This document shows, piece after piece, positions 25,886 through 34,899 of a stretch of 38,596 nucleotides of DNA; the stretch's first letter is position 1; the number at the start of each line of letters is the position of its first letter. This DNA is from Candidatus Gastranaerophilales bacterium (GTDB taxonomy: Bacteria > Cyanobacteriota > Vampirovibrionia > Gastranaerophilales > Gastranaerophilaceae): NCBI GenBank assembly GCA_944325185.1, contig CALUZA010000059.1, positions 70,140 through 108,735 on the forward strand, read 5' to 3'. Position numbers and translations under genes: made by a program. The notes under the pieces are model-generated. The model was given only the letters and a program-made list of their open reading frames with translations. It made no database searches and was not told the origin of the DNA.

Positions 25886-26763
25886 TATTTTACTGCCTTT
25901 ATAAAAGCTGTTTTTGATTCTATTTTTACCGGTTTATCCGCAAGTATATTTTGCACCTCCATAATAAAATTATCAACTTTTTTTTCATCAAAATATTCTA
26001 AAAATCTTTCCTTCATAGATTTCTGATCCGGCGCAGGAGGAGTTATAAACCAATTTAAAATGGCATCTTTTTTGGGAGAATAATTAGAAGATGCAACCTG
26101 TACATTAACAACAACATCTAAAAAACCTGCTTCAATTAAATTTTTATCCAAACTTTCAGCACTAAAATTAACTAAAGGATCATTAGGATTTTCCATAAAT
26201 TCTTTTTCTGCCTTTTTAAAATCAGTATAATCAGTAATTTCCTCTGATTTTAAAAGTTCATAATATCTTGTATTTTCTGAAATTATGGGCTCAAAAGCGC
26301 AATACATCCCGCCATTTTTTAAAACCCTATAAAATTCATAAAATACTTGCTGTTTATCTTTAATATGAACAAGAACAGATCTTGTCATTGCCCTATCTAA
26401 ACAATCATTTTCAAGCTTTATATCCGACACATCCGTTTTTAAAAAAGCTGCCTTATTTTTAATTTTCGTTTCATTTAGTATCTTTTGACATTCATCAAGA
26501 CAATCTTGAAATTTATCCGAAAAAATTAAATCAACCCTATCTTCAAATCTCTCCAAAACTCCAAATGCCAACAATCCTGAACCGCAGCCAAAATCTGCAA
26601 TTTTTTGACCTTCCTTTAAATCAGCAAGATTTAAAACACTGTCCCTAACAGCCAAAAGCCAATTTAGAGTCTGTTCACGCTGAATTTCATCCATATACGA
26701 AAATCTTGTTTTTTTAAGCCAAGTTGACCAATTTTTACATAATTCGCTCAATTTTTCCCCCAA
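25885..26763 (-). CDS. Class I SAM-dependent methyltransferase
   Basis: The 292-residue protein has motif I ADFGCGSG (56-63), an acidic end of strand 2 (LIFSDKF), motif post-I with LKTDVSDI, and YRVLKNGGMYCAFEP, typical of UbiE/Methyltransf_11-type enzymes. The N-terminal 45 residues (with Trp-rich KNWSTWLKKTRFSY) and the C-terminal 100 residues are variable and would set the substrate, which I cannot name. It is read together with ylxR (overlap TAATG). Confidence 0.83.
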   Translation of the reverse strand: MGEKLSELCKNWSTWLKKTRFSYMDEIQREQTLNWLLAVRDSVLNLADLKEGQKIADFGCGSGLLAFGVLERFEDRVDLIFSDKFQDCLDECQKILNETKIKNKAAFLKTDVSDIKLENDCLDRAMTRSVLVHIKDKQQVFYEFYRVLKNGGMYCAFEPIISENTRYYELLKSEEITDYTDFKKAEKEFMENPNDPLVNFSAESLDKNLIEAGFLDVVVNVQVASSNYSPKKDAILNWFITPPAPDQKSMKERFLEYFDEKKVDNFIMEVQNILADKPVKIESKTAFIKAVK

Positions 26764-26844
26764 ACGTTGTATTTAAAATTTAAAAAGTGATTTTTCGATT
26801 TTTAACATTTATAATTTAAGTGTTAGTTATAAAATGTCTTGATT

Positions 26845-28461
26845 ATGCCTGAAGAACAATCATTAGAAAACAACATTAAATATCTTAGCATGATGTTTGA
26901 AATTAGCACAATCGCTAATCAAACAGATAGTGTATATGAACTTTTAAAAAAATTAAAAGACTACATTGCAAAACAAATATCCTCGGATGATATAACTTTA
27001 TATTTACTTGAAAATCAACATTTTAAATGTATATACACTAACGAAAAAACAAGAAATAACGAATTTTTTGAATGTGAAGAAGGAAATTCACCCTTTTGGG
27101 ATGCGGTTAATAAAGCTAAATTAACCGTAATGAAAGATTCTGACGGTGCTCATTTATTTAAACCTTTTTTAGAACACAATAATATTCTATCTTTAGATCC
27201 AAGCCATGTAAGGGTATTTTTCTATAATTCCATTCCTATTTGTTTTCTTTTTATTAAAGAAAATCCTGAAAAACCGATTTCAAAAGAAACTTATAATAAT
27301 TTAAACCATGCGCTTGATTATATAGAACCAATAATTGCAAAATATCATCGCAAAATTAAAAAGGATGAGGAAATCGCACAACTACAAAAGTCACTACACA
27401 ACATATCAATTTTATACAATATTTCTCAAGCTGTTAATTTTATCGATGACTTAAAAAGACTTTTGCAGGTTATCATTCAAAAAGCATTGGTAACGCTCGA
27501 TGCGGAAAAAGGTTCTCTAATGCTCTATGATTACTCTCTAAACGCACTACAAGTAAGAATTGTATCCGGTTTACAAGATAAAAAACTTGAAGAAGCAATT
27601 AACAACGGTGCTGTTCAGTGCGCAAAAATCGGCATAGGCGAAGGGATTGCAGGCACAGTATTTTTGGAAAGAAAACCTATAATCACAAATCTAGGCTCTG
27701 CTGACCCTCGTTTTATCATGAAAGAAGTTTTATCAAATACCAAATCTCTATTGTGCGTACCTTTAATTGCAAAAGGAGAGGTTATTGGCGTTATTAATAT
27801 AACAAACAAAAAACACGATAAACTTTTTAATCAAAAAGATTTAGAATTTATTACTTCTCTTGCAAATCAGGCTGCAATTGCAATAGATAATGCAAAATTA
27901 TATGAACTTGCAACAAAAGACGGCATGACAAAACTTTATATTTATCGTCATTTCTATACTTTATTGGAAAATGAAATAAGAAGATGTTCGAGATATAAAA
28001 GAAATATGTCTTTAATTATGATGGATATAGATAATTTCAAAAGAATTAACGACACATACGGACATCTTACGGGAGATACAATATTAAAAAATTTAGCTAT
28101 TGTACTACAAGAAAGTGTAAGAAAAATTGACATCCCCGCAAGATATGGCGGAGAAGAATTTGTCGTAATTTTACCTGAAACAGACAAGGAAGAAGCTTGT
28201 ATCATTGCAGAAAGAATAAGAAAAAATATTTCTCAAATTGTTGTAAAAGTAAACGAAACACAAAATCTTTCGCCAACAGTTTCAATTGGAGTTGCCCAAT
28301 ATTCAACTGACGGAAAAGAAGCAAAAGAATTAATTAATGCTGCAGACACAGCTCTTTATCATTCTAAACACAACGGTAAAAATATGGTTTCAACATACGA
28401 AAAAGAAGGCTGCAAAAAAGTCGAACAAATAAATATAGATATCCAATCAAAACTTGATTAA
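26845..28461 (+). CDS. GAF-GAF-GGDEF diguanylate cyclase
   Basis: A soluble, 538-residue protein with two GAF-like sensory domains (about 10-170 and 185-350; the second is clear, with KIGIGEGIAGTVFLERKPII and SLLCVPLIAKGEVIGVINI) and a C-terminal GGDEF domain (about 355-525). The active site RYGGEEF (GGEEF at 435-439) is intact and is preceded by RKID in the exact position of the inhibitory I-site. DGMTKLYIYRHF and MDIDNFKRINDTYGH are the metal and nucleotide boxes. It should make cyclic-di-GMP under feedback control, in response to a ligand bound by the GAF domains. I use the ATG at 26845; a TTG two codons earlier is possible. No clear ribosome site is visible. Confidence 0.9.
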   Translation: MPEEQSLENNIKYLSMMFEISTIANQTDSVYELLKKLKDYIAKQISSDDITLYLLENQHFKCIYTNEKTRNNEFFECEEGNSPFWDAVNKAKLTVMKDSDGAHLFKPFLEHNNILSLDPSHVRVFFYNSIPICFLFIKENPEKPISKETYNNLNHALDYIEPIIAKYHRKIKKDEEIAQLQKSLHNISILYNISQAVNFIDDLKRLLQVIIQKALVTLDAEKGSLMLYDYSLNALQVRIVSGLQDKKLEEAINNGAVQCAKIGIGEGIAGTVFLERKPIITNLGSADPRFIMKEVLSNTKSLLCVPLIAKGEVIGVINITNKKHDKLFNQKDLEFITSLANQAAIAIDNAKLYELATKDGMTKLYIYRHFYTLLENEIRRCSRYKRNMSLIMMDIDNFKRINDTYGHLTGDTILKNLAIVLQESVRKIDIPARYGGEEFVVILPETDKEEACIIAERIRKNISQIVVKVNETQNLSPTVSIGVAQYSTDGKEAKELINAADTALYHSKHNGKNMVSTYEKEGCKKVEQINIDIQSKLD

Positions 28462-28466
28462 AAAAT

Positions 28467-28736
28467 CTATATGTTCATATCAAAATTGCGCTTAACTTCT
28501 GCTGCTTTTAAATTCATCCCGACAATCATCGCCTGTCTTGAATACATATTTATTTCTTCTGCAACTTCACCATTGAAAACATTTTCATATTTTGCAACGT
28601 AACCTGTCATAGAATCAAATAAACTGGGCGAAAGCAAGTCTGCTTCTAGCTTTTGAGTTTCAGCAGAAGAAAAGTTGCCTCCTTTAGGAGAAACATTTAA
28701 ACCAAATCTTGAACCTAAATTATAATTTTCGGCCAT
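28467..28736 (-). CDS. Small protein of unknown function
   Basis: An 89-residue protein, convergent with the cyclase gene and 5 bases from its stop. The N-terminal third is Gly/Ser/Asn-rich (NLGSRFGLNVSPKGGNFSS), and the rest is helical with YSRQAMIVGMNLKAAEVKRNF. There is no signal peptide, membrane segment or known motif. An AAGGAG lies about 13 bases before the ATG, longer than usual. The gene could encode a small structural or regulatory protein; no function is proposed. Confidence 0.55.
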   Translation of the reverse strand: MAENYNLGSRFGLNVSPKGGNFSSAETQKLEADLLSPSLFDSMTGYVAKYENVFNGEVAEEINMYSRQAMIVGMNLKAAEVKRNFDMNI

Positions 28737-28833
28737 AGACTAAAAACTTGCTCCTTTATTGTCAGTCTTTATACAATTTATATACGGCAGTTCTTAGCTA
28801 TACCTTTAATGATTTTTATGTTTTTGTAAAGTT

Positions 28834-30060
28834 TTATTGAGCAGGTTTTGTATTTTTGTGAACTTGCTCCAATAAAATCTCACAAGCTTTAGTTAATTGC
28901 GGATCTTTATTTGCCTTAATATCAGCCTCGGTTATATCAACAACATAATCAGGAATTATCCCTTTTTTGTTAATATCTGTTCCGTTTGGAGTTAAATATT
29001 TTTGAATTGTAATATGTAAAGCAGAACCGTCAGGCAATTTATTTATTTCTTGAACAAGCCCTTTACCAAAAGACTTTTTACCAACTATGACTGCCCTATT
29101 ATTATCTTTCAAAGCTCCCGATAAAATCTCTGAAGCAGAAGCAGAACCGCCATTAATTAAAACTGCTATAGGCTGCGTGGTACTAACTTGAGAAAGGGAA
29201 TTTTGGGTTTCTTTATAACCGTCTCTATCAACGGTTGATACTATTACCTTTGATTCAAGAAGCATATCCGCTATATAAATAGCATTTGTTAAAAGTCCTC
29301 CGGGGTTTGAACGAAGGTCTATTATAATACCGTCTTTATCTTTCATCTGATTAAGTGCATTCTGAAATTCCGAAGCGGCATTCCTTGAAATAAAAGAACT
29401 TAATCTTATATAGCCTAAATTATCATCCACTTTGCCAATTTTTGGAGGTTTTGTTGATACAGATTTTAATTCAATATTTGCTCTTGTAATTGTATAATAT
29501 TTAGGTTCTTGACCTTTTCTTTTAATCAAAAGCTTGACCTGTGTTCCCTCAGGACCTCTTATTTTATCCGCAGCAGCATCAACTGTAATTCCTTTTGTTG
29601 ATTTACCGTCTATTTCAAGAATTTCATCTTCGCTCATCAAACCGGCTTTTTCTCCGGGAGTATCTTCCAATGGAGCAATAATCAATAATTTGCCGTCACG
29701 AACTCCAATTTGAACACCAATACCCTTTAAAGAACCTTGTATACTTTCAGATTCCTCTTTATATTCTTTTGGAGTCAAAAACTTGGTATAAACATCTCCA
29801 AGGCTATCTACCATTGTGCCTATTGCAACATAAGCATCTTCTTCGTCTTTTATTACATTATCATATTTATGACGCCAACGTTCCCAATTTTGTTGATTTT
29901 GAGTTTCGTCAACGTACTTTGTATATATTAATTTCCAAGCCTTATCATACAACCCTTGAGGAGTTATAGCCAAGGCAGGATTTTGCATATTTGTTGCACA
30001 AAACAATAAAAACATAACAAAAAATATTGAAAATCTTTTAAGCATTTGTTTTAAACCCAT
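28834..30060 (-). CDS. ctpA: C-terminal processing peptidase (S41 family, CtpA)
   Basis: A 408-residue exported serine protease. An N-terminal signal sequence ends near residue 31 (PALA). A PDZ domain covers about 108-185 (GSLKGIGVQIGV, then GEKAGLMSEDEILEIDGKS). The catalytic domain follows with GYIRLSSF, IIIDLRSNPGG, the Ser nucleophile in GGSASASEI and the general base Lys333 in KSFGKGLVQ. C-terminal processing peptidases trim or degrade periplasmic proteins; in oxygenic cyanobacteria CtpA matures photosystem II D1, which is not expected here. The gene is divergent from ilvD. Confidence 0.94.
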   Translation of the reverse strand: MGLKQMLKRFSIFFVMFLLFCATNMQNPALAITPQGLYDKAWKLIYTKYVDETQNQQNWERWRHKYDNVIKDEEDAYVAIGTMVDSLGDVYTKFLTPKEYKEESESIQGSLKGIGVQIGVRDGKLLIIAPLEDTPGEKAGLMSEDEILEIDGKSTKGITVDAAADKIRGPEGTQVKLLIKRKGQEPKYYTITRANIELKSVSTKPPKIGKVDDNLGYIRLSSFISRNAASEFQNALNQMKDKDGIIIDLRSNPGGLLTNAIYIADMLLESKVIVSTVDRDGYKETQNSLSQVSTTQPIAVLINGGSASASEILSGALKDNNRAVIVGKKSFGKGLVQEINKLPDGSALHITIQKYLTPNGTDINKKGIIPDYVVDITEADIKANKDPQLTKACEILLEQVHKNTKPAQ

Positions 30061-30101
30061 ATTTTTTTCCTACTTTTTTTATAATTATAACAAAATCAAA
30101 A

Positions 30102-30130
30102 TTGATTTCTACATATAAAATGATTATATT
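30102..30130 (+). promoter_or_regulatory. Candidate promoter of ilvD
   Basis: TTGATT, 17 bases, TATATT, ending about 70 bases before the ilvD ATG, whose ribosome site is ACAGGAG. The spacing is ideal and both boxes are near consensus. The leader shows no obvious leader peptide, T-box or attenuator. Confidence 0.45.
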
Positions 30131-30200
30131 CTATAAACCTTATTGATGAATAATTAAAAAAATGTTTTAATTAAGTTAGACTAAGCCAACAGGAGTAAAA

Positions 30201-31859
30201 ATGAGAAGCGATATTTTAAAAGAAGGAATAGAACACGCACCACATAGAGCACTTTTATACGCAGGAGGGTTATCGGATAAAAATATCAAAAAACCTTTTA
30301 TTGGCATAGCAAGCTCATTTTCGGATTTAGTACCCGGACATGCAGGAATGCGTGATTTAGAACGTCAAATTGAAAAAGGTATTCACTCAAATGGCGGTCA
30401 AGCTTTCATTTTTGGAGTTCCTGCCGTATGTGACGGAATTGCGATGGGACATTGCGGTATGCGTTATTCGCTTCCAAGCAGAGATTTAATCGCAGATTGC
30501 GTAGAGACCGTTGCAAACGCTCATCAACTTGACGGACTTGTTCTTTTAACAAATTGCGATAAAATCACCCCTGGGATGTTGATTGCAGCTTTAAGACTAA
30601 ATATACCATCGATTATTGTAACTGCAGGCCCCTCTCTTGAAGGACACTGCAAAGGCGAAACCTTGACTTTTATAAGAGGTTCTTCTGAAGCAGTCGGAAG
30701 ATATAGAATAGGTGAAATCACCAAAGAAAAATTGTGTGAAATGGAACATTATGCATGTCCTACAATAGGCTCATGTCAAGGTATGTATACAGCAAACACT
30801 CTTGCATGTCTTACTGAAGTTATGGGTATGAGCCTCACAGGTTGTGCAACCGCTGCTGCTGTTTCATCCAAAAAACGTCGCATTGCATTTGAATCAGGTT
30901 ATGCAATTTGCGATTTAATTAAAAACAACGTGCTTCCAAGAGATATAGTCACAATTGATTCAATTAAAAACGCAATAATAGTTGACTTGGCTTTAGGCGG
31001 TTCAACCAATTCAATTCTACATCTTCTTGCAATAGCACAAAGTGCCGACATTCCTTTAACCTTAGAGGATTTTGAAGATTTAAGCAAAAAAATTCCGCAA
31101 ATCATAAAACTCGACCCCTCAAGCACGCTTACTATGACAGATTTAGATAATGCAGGAGGCATTTCGGGAGTTATCAAAACAATTTACGGAAAAACACCCG
31201 AAATGAAAGATACAAAAAATGTTTTAGGAATTTCAACAAGCGAAATTGCACAAGCTGCTTGGGCAGACAACAATGTAATTCGACCATTTGATAATCCGAT
31301 TACATCTAACCCCGGACTTGCAATTTTACATGGAAACTTAGCAGAAAAGGGTGCTGTAGTTAAAATTTCAGGAGTCGACCCAGATGTCTTTGAATTTGTG
31401 GGGACTGCAAAAGTATATAATCATGAAGAAGATGCAATGAAAGCCATTGAAAATGATGATGTTGTTGCAGGAGATGTTGTCGTTATAAGATATGAAGGAC
31501 CCAAAGGCGGGCCCGGAATGCGTGAAATGCTTGCTCCAACATCACTTTTAGTCGGAAAAGGATTAGGAAAAAAATGTGCCCTTATTACAGACGGAAGGTT
31601 TTCCGGAGGCACAAGAGGATTGTGCATTGGACATATATGCCCGGAAGCTGCAATCGGTGGCACTATAGGGCTAATAGAAAATGGCGATAAAATTGAAATA
31701 AACATAAACAAAAGAACAATAAATCTCCTTGTTTCAGACGAAGAATTAAACAAAAGAAAAGAGAAATTCAAACCTTATCAAAATGAAGTTTTAAAAGGAT
31801 ATTTATCAAAATATCAAAGAAATGTATCACAAGCAAATAAAGGCGCAATAGCAGAATAA
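30201..31859 (+). CDS. ilvD: Dihydroxy-acid dehydratase IlvD
   Basis: This iron-sulfur enzyme converts 2,3-dihydroxy-3-methylbutanoate and its C6 homologue to the 2-keto acids in valine, isoleucine and leucine synthesis. The 552 residues fit the short bacterial and archaeal form. Family boxes: [19 protein letters not shown] at the start, [35 protein letters not shown] with the metal-binding Cys-Asp-Lys, [15 protein letters not shown], and [19 protein letters not shown] near the C-terminus. The related phosphogluconate and sugar-acid dehydratases are less likely given the N-terminal match to IlvD. No other branched-chain amino acid gene is adjacent. The stop abuts the ATG of the MCE gene. Confidence 0.92.
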   Translation: MRSDILKEGIEHAPHRALLYAGGLSDKNIKKPFIGIASSFSDLVPGHAGMRDLERQIEKGIHSNGGQAFIFGVPAVCDGIAMGHCGMRYSLPSRDLIADCVETVANAHQLDGLVLLTNCDKITPGMLIAALRLNIPSIIVTAGPSLEGHCKGETLTFIRGSSEAVGRYRIGEITKEKLCEMEHYACPTIGSCQGMYTANTLACLTEVMGMSLTGCATAAAVSSKKRRIAFESGYAICDLIKNNVLPRDIVTIDSIKNAIIVDLALGGSTNSILHLLAIAQSADIPLTLEDFEDLSKKIPQIIKLDPSSTLTMTDLDNAGGISGVIKTIYGKTPEMKDTKNVLGISTSEIAQAAWADNNVIRPFDNPITSNPGLAILHGNLAEKGAVVKISGVDPDVFEFVGTAKVYNHEEDAMKAIENDDVVAGDVVVIRYEGPKGGPGMREMLAPTSLLVGKGLGKKCALITDGRFSGGTRGLCIGHICPEAAIGGTIGLIENGDKIEININKRTINLLVSDEELNKRKEKFKPYQNEVLKGYLSKYQRNVSQANKGAIAE

Positions 31860-32519
31860 ATGAAAAAAAGAGCAATTTTAGCCGAAATAATAGTATGGAC
31901 AATATTATTATCCGTAATTTTTTGCGGAATAATTTTTACATATTCCAAAATTTTTGTTGAACCAAATATCTATAACATTGATTTTAAAGATATAGATGGA
32001 ATTACAAAAGGTTCTCCGGTAAGATTTATGGGATTAAATGTAGGATATGTGCGCAAATTAAAATCGAAAAATGAACATATACAAGTTCAAATAATTATCA
32101 CTCAAAAAGACATGAAAATTCCAAATGGAACAGTTGCAAGAGTTGAATTTTATGGACTAGGCGGTTCAAAATCAATCGAACTTATGCCTCCGGACGGCTC
32201 ATGTGATGTCGGAATAATCACAGGAGATACAATAAGAATAAATGACGTTGCCCAAGTTGCAAACGGACTTGTGGAAATTATGGAAGAAATTGAAAAATAT
32301 ATTAAAGGGCTTGATAAAGCCGGCATGGAAAAATTCTTTAATAATATAAAAGATACAAATGACACTAAAATTAAAGAACTTGGAAATGAAATACAAAAAA
32401 TCAATTCAAATATGACAGAAAAAATAGAAAATGTTAAAACAGAACAAAATCAAATGGTTCAAACAATCCAAAAAGCAAATCAAACAGTAGATAAAATAAA
32501 CGAATTTATAAAAAAATAA
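31860..32519 (+). CDS. MCE/MlaD-domain lipid transport protein
   Basis: A 219-residue protein with one N-terminal membrane anchor (about 9-30) and an MCE/MlaD domain at about 35-115 (NIYNIDFKDIDGITKGSPVRFMGLNVGYV, then GTVARVEFYGLGGSKSIELMPP). A C-terminal region of about 90 residues forms long helices that can build a pore or needle (LDKAGMEKF, KIENVKTEQNQMVQTI). MCE proteins form hexamers that carry phospholipids between membranes, so this is evidence for a diderm envelope. The ATPase and permease partners (MlaF/MlaE-like) are not nearby. The ATG follows the ilvD stop directly, so it may be translated from the ilvD message. No ribosome site is visible. Confidence 0.85.
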   Translation: MKKRAILAEIIVWTILLSVIFCGIIFTYSKIFVEPNIYNIDFKDIDGITKGSPVRFMGLNVGYVRKLKSKNEHIQVQIIITQKDMKIPNGTVARVEFYGLGGSKSIELMPPDGSCDVGIITGDTIRINDVAQVANGLVEIMEEIEKYIKGLDKAGMEKFFNNIKDTNDTKIKELGNEIQKINSNMTEKIENVKTEQNQMVQTIQKANQTVDKINEFIKK

Positions 32520-32559
32520 TTTTATGTTATGATTCTTCTTGAAAGAGAGCGAAAAATAA

Positions 32560-33483
32560 ATGCCAAGAAAACCTAAAGAAGTCGAAATTGTAATTGATGT
32601 AGAAACAACAGGTCTGGATTATACCAGAGAAAAAATTATAGAATTTGCAGGAGTAAAACTTGTAAACGGAAAAATCAAAGACAAATTTGAAACTTTAATA
32701 AATGCCAAACATCATATAAGAAAATCCTCTCAAGCAATTCATGGCATAACAGAAGAAGATTTAAAAGACGCTCCTGTTGAAGAAGAAATATATCCCCAAA
32801 TTTTTGAATTTATTGGCGATGCTACAATAGTCGCTCATAATGCAATATTTGATTTCAGCTTTTTAAACAAAGCTTCAAAAAGACTATACAACAAGCCTCT
32901 TGAAAACAATTATGTTGATACTCAAATGATGTTTAAAGAAGTTTATCCACAATATGAATCTTGCGGGCTTGATTGCTTGGTAAATGTATTTAAAGCTGAT
33001 AACGAGCAACGTCATAGAGCTATGGGAGACGCTATGGCACTTGCAAAATGTTATCCTAAATTAAAAGCTTTATATTTCCAAAAATACAACTGGCAACTTT
33101 CACAAATAGAACATGTAGAATATCTTTTTGAAAGATATTTAAGATTGCAATCGGCAATTAACACTATGCAATCAGAAATACAAGATTTACGTTCAATTTT
33201 TAAAATATATTTTGAACGAGGTGGAAAACAAATCCAATCAAATAGCGGAGAAATTTTAACTTACAATCACAAAAAAACTTTTTCCTATGATTTTGCAAAA
33301 ATAAAAGAAGCGCTCGAAGAACTTGGCGCACTTCCAAAAGCCGTAAAACTAAACAATGCTTTCATAGACAGACTAGTCCAAGGCTCAGGAATTTCAGACG
33401 AAATTAAAGACAAAATTAAATCCGCAAGAGTTGAAATAAACGAGAATAAGTCATTCAGCATACAAAAACCTGACAAAAAATAA
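32560..33483 (+). CDS. DEDDh 3'-5' exonuclease (DnaQ/PolC-epsilon type)
   Basis: The N-terminal 175 residues form a DnaQ-like exonuclease with all catalytic residues: Asp13 and Glu15 in VIDVETTGLD, Asp98 in AHNAIFDFSFL, and His152/Asp157 in RHRAMGDAMA. The sequence ITEEDLKDAP is the usual loop of the PolC/DinG-type exonucleases. The C-terminal 130 residues are helical (LQSAINTMQSEIQDLRSIF, coiled-coil-like, then a charged region ending in SFSIQKPDKK) and match nothing I know. The enzyme could proofread or trim DNA or RNA; the extra region may recruit a partner. It starts 40 bases after the MCE gene, with GAGAGCGAAAAATAAATG as ribosome region. Confidence 0.88.
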   Translation: MPRKPKEVEIVIDVETTGLDYTREKIIEFAGVKLVNGKIKDKFETLINAKHHIRKSSQAIHGITEEDLKDAPVEEEIYPQIFEFIGDATIVAHNAIFDFSFLNKASKRLYNKPLENNYVDTQMMFKEVYPQYESCGLDCLVNVFKADNEQRHRAMGDAMALAKCYPKLKALYFQKYNWQLSQIEHVEYLFERYLRLQSAINTMQSEIQDLRSIFKIYFERGGKQIQSNSGEILTYNHKKTFSYDFAKIKEALEELGALPKAVKLNNAFIDRLVQGSGISDEIKDKIKSARVEINENKSFSIQKPDKK

Positions 33484-33490
33484 TTTTTTA

Positions 33491-33518
33491 TTACAAACTC
33501 TTAAAAAAATGTTACAAT
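33491..33518 (+). promoter_or_regulatory. Promoter of the alcohol dehydrogenase gene
   Basis: TTACAA and TACAAT are 16 bases apart, with the -10 box ending 29 bases before the ATG. AAAGGAG lies 7 bases before the ATG. The layout closely mirrors the HU promoter and fits a strongly expressed gene. Confidence 0.6.
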
Positions 33519-33547
33519 AGTTTTGTACATTATAAAGGAGTTTTTGT

Positions 33548-34744
33548 ATGTGGGAAAAAGACATTAACATTAACGAAGTTAAAGAAATTAGAACAAGAAC
33601 AAATGTTTATTTCGGTGTCGGCGCTATTGAAAAAATTAATGACATTTCGGCTGATTTAAAAGCTAAAGGAATAGACAAATTAATTGTTATGTCAGGCAGA
33701 AATGCATATAAAGCAACAGGTGCTTGGGACGTAGTTGAAAAAGCATTAAAAGAAAACAATATTGAATACGTAAATTATGATAAAGTTACTCCAAATCCAA
33801 CCAATGAAGCTATTGATGAAGCAGTTAAAATTGCTCGCGAATTTGGCGCAAAAGCAGTTATTGCAATAGGTGGCGGCTCACCAACTGATGCAGGAAAATC
33901 GGTTGCAATTTTGCTTGAATATAAAGATAAAACCGCAAACGATTTATATGAATTTAAATTTACCCCGACAAAAGCAGCACCTATCGTTGCAATCAATTTA
34001 ACCCATGGAACAGGAACAGAAACAAACAGATTTGCAGTGGCAACAATTGTAGAAAAAGACTATAAACCTGCAATTGCTTATGATTGCATTTATCCTATGT
34101 ATGCAATTGATGACCCTAAATTAATGACAAAATTATCCGAAAAACAAACAAAATACGTATCAATTGATGCTGTTAACCATGTTGTTGAAGCTGCTACAAG
34201 CAAAGTGGCATCTCCATATACCGTATGTCTTGCGCATGAAGTTATTTCAATGGTTGCAAAATATCTTCCTGACGCAATTAAAAATCCTGACGACATAAAC
34301 GCCAGATATTTCCTTGCATACGCTGCAATGATGGGCGGGGTTTGCTTTGATAATGGCTTATTACATTATACTCATGCTCTTGAACATCCCCTATCAGCAG
34401 TTAAACATGAACTTTCTCACGGATTAGGACTTGCAATATTACTTCCTGCAGTGGTTGAAAATATGTGGGAAGCTAAAAAAGAAACACTGACACACATCTT
34501 AAAACCAATGGCACCCGAAATAAAAGATACAATGACAGCAAAAGAAGCAGGAAGCTTGGTTTATGAATGGTTAAAATCTGTTGGTGTTCCAAATAAATTA
34601 AAAGACGAAGGGTTCAATGAAGGTGATATCGAAAGACTTGTTGAACTTGCCTTTACAACCCCATCATTAGACGGACTGCTCTCGATTGCGCCAACTGAAG
34701 CAACTAAAGAAGCTGTTCGTGAAATTTATGAAAAATCACTTTAA
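33548..34744 (+). CDS. Iron-containing (type III) alcohol dehydrogenase
   Basis: A 398-residue oxidoreductase of the Fe-ADH family. The nucleotide site is AVIAIGGGSPTDAGK, with the partner THGTGTETNRFAV in the second half of the fold. The metal ligands are the Asp and His of SIDAVNHVVEA and the His residues in HALEHPLSA and ELSHGLGLA. Members reduce aldehydes or oxidise alcohols with NAD(P)H, often in fermentation; the substrate cannot be told from sequence. It has its own promoter, a good ribosome site and a strong terminator, so it is a monocistronic, probably well-expressed gene. Confidence 0.92.
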   Translation: MWEKDININEVKEIRTRTNVYFGVGAIEKINDISADLKAKGIDKLIVMSGRNAYKATGAWDVVEKALKENNIEYVNYDKVTPNPTNEAIDEAVKIAREFGAKAVIAIGGGSPTDAGKSVAILLEYKDKTANDLYEFKFTPTKAAPIVAINLTHGTGTETNRFAVATIVEKDYKPAIAYDCIYPMYAIDDPKLMTKLSEKQTKYVSIDAVNHVVEAATSKVASPYTVCLAHEVISMVAKYLPDAIKNPDDINARYFLAYAAMMGGVCFDNGLLHYTHALEHPLSAVKHELSHGLGLAILLPAVVENMWEAKKETLTHILKPMAPEIKDTMTAKEAGSLVYEWLKSVGVPNKLKDEGFNEGDIERLVELAFTTPSLDGLLSIAPTEATKEAVREIYEKSL

Positions 34745-34763
34745 ACTTTATTATTTTAAATTT

Positions 34764-34792
34764 AAAAGAGGCAAATTTTTGCCTCTTTTTTT
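34764..34792 (+). terminator. Rho-independent terminator of the alcohol dehydrogenase gene
   Basis: AAAAGAGGC pairs with GCCTCTTTT around AAATTTTT, followed directly by a run of T. It lies 20 bases after the stop codon. Confidence 0.88.
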
Positions 34793-34811
34793 ATTAAAAA
34801 ACTGCCTCAAA
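34791..34811. repeat. Left copy of a 21-bp direct repeat
   Basis: This stretch (core TTAAAAAACTGCCTCAAA) is identical to bases 38448-38468. The right copy forms part of the rnpB terminator. The left copy lies just after the dehydrogenase terminator and lacks the pairing half GAGGCAG, so it cannot fold as a terminator. The pair brackets the two ankyrin-like genes. Confidence 0.8.
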
Positions 34812-34899
34812 TAAAATAATTAAAATCTTAAATTAACTAGCAAAAACTTTTTTTTACAAGTTTTATACTATCAAATATTTGAGAGAAAGGTAAAAATTT

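Noticed and set aside
28445..28459. AATCAA-AAC-TTGATT hairpin at the end of the cyclase gene as a terminator.
   Set aside because: Only six A/T-rich pairs; it lies inside the coding end and is followed by A residues, not T, on the plus strand.
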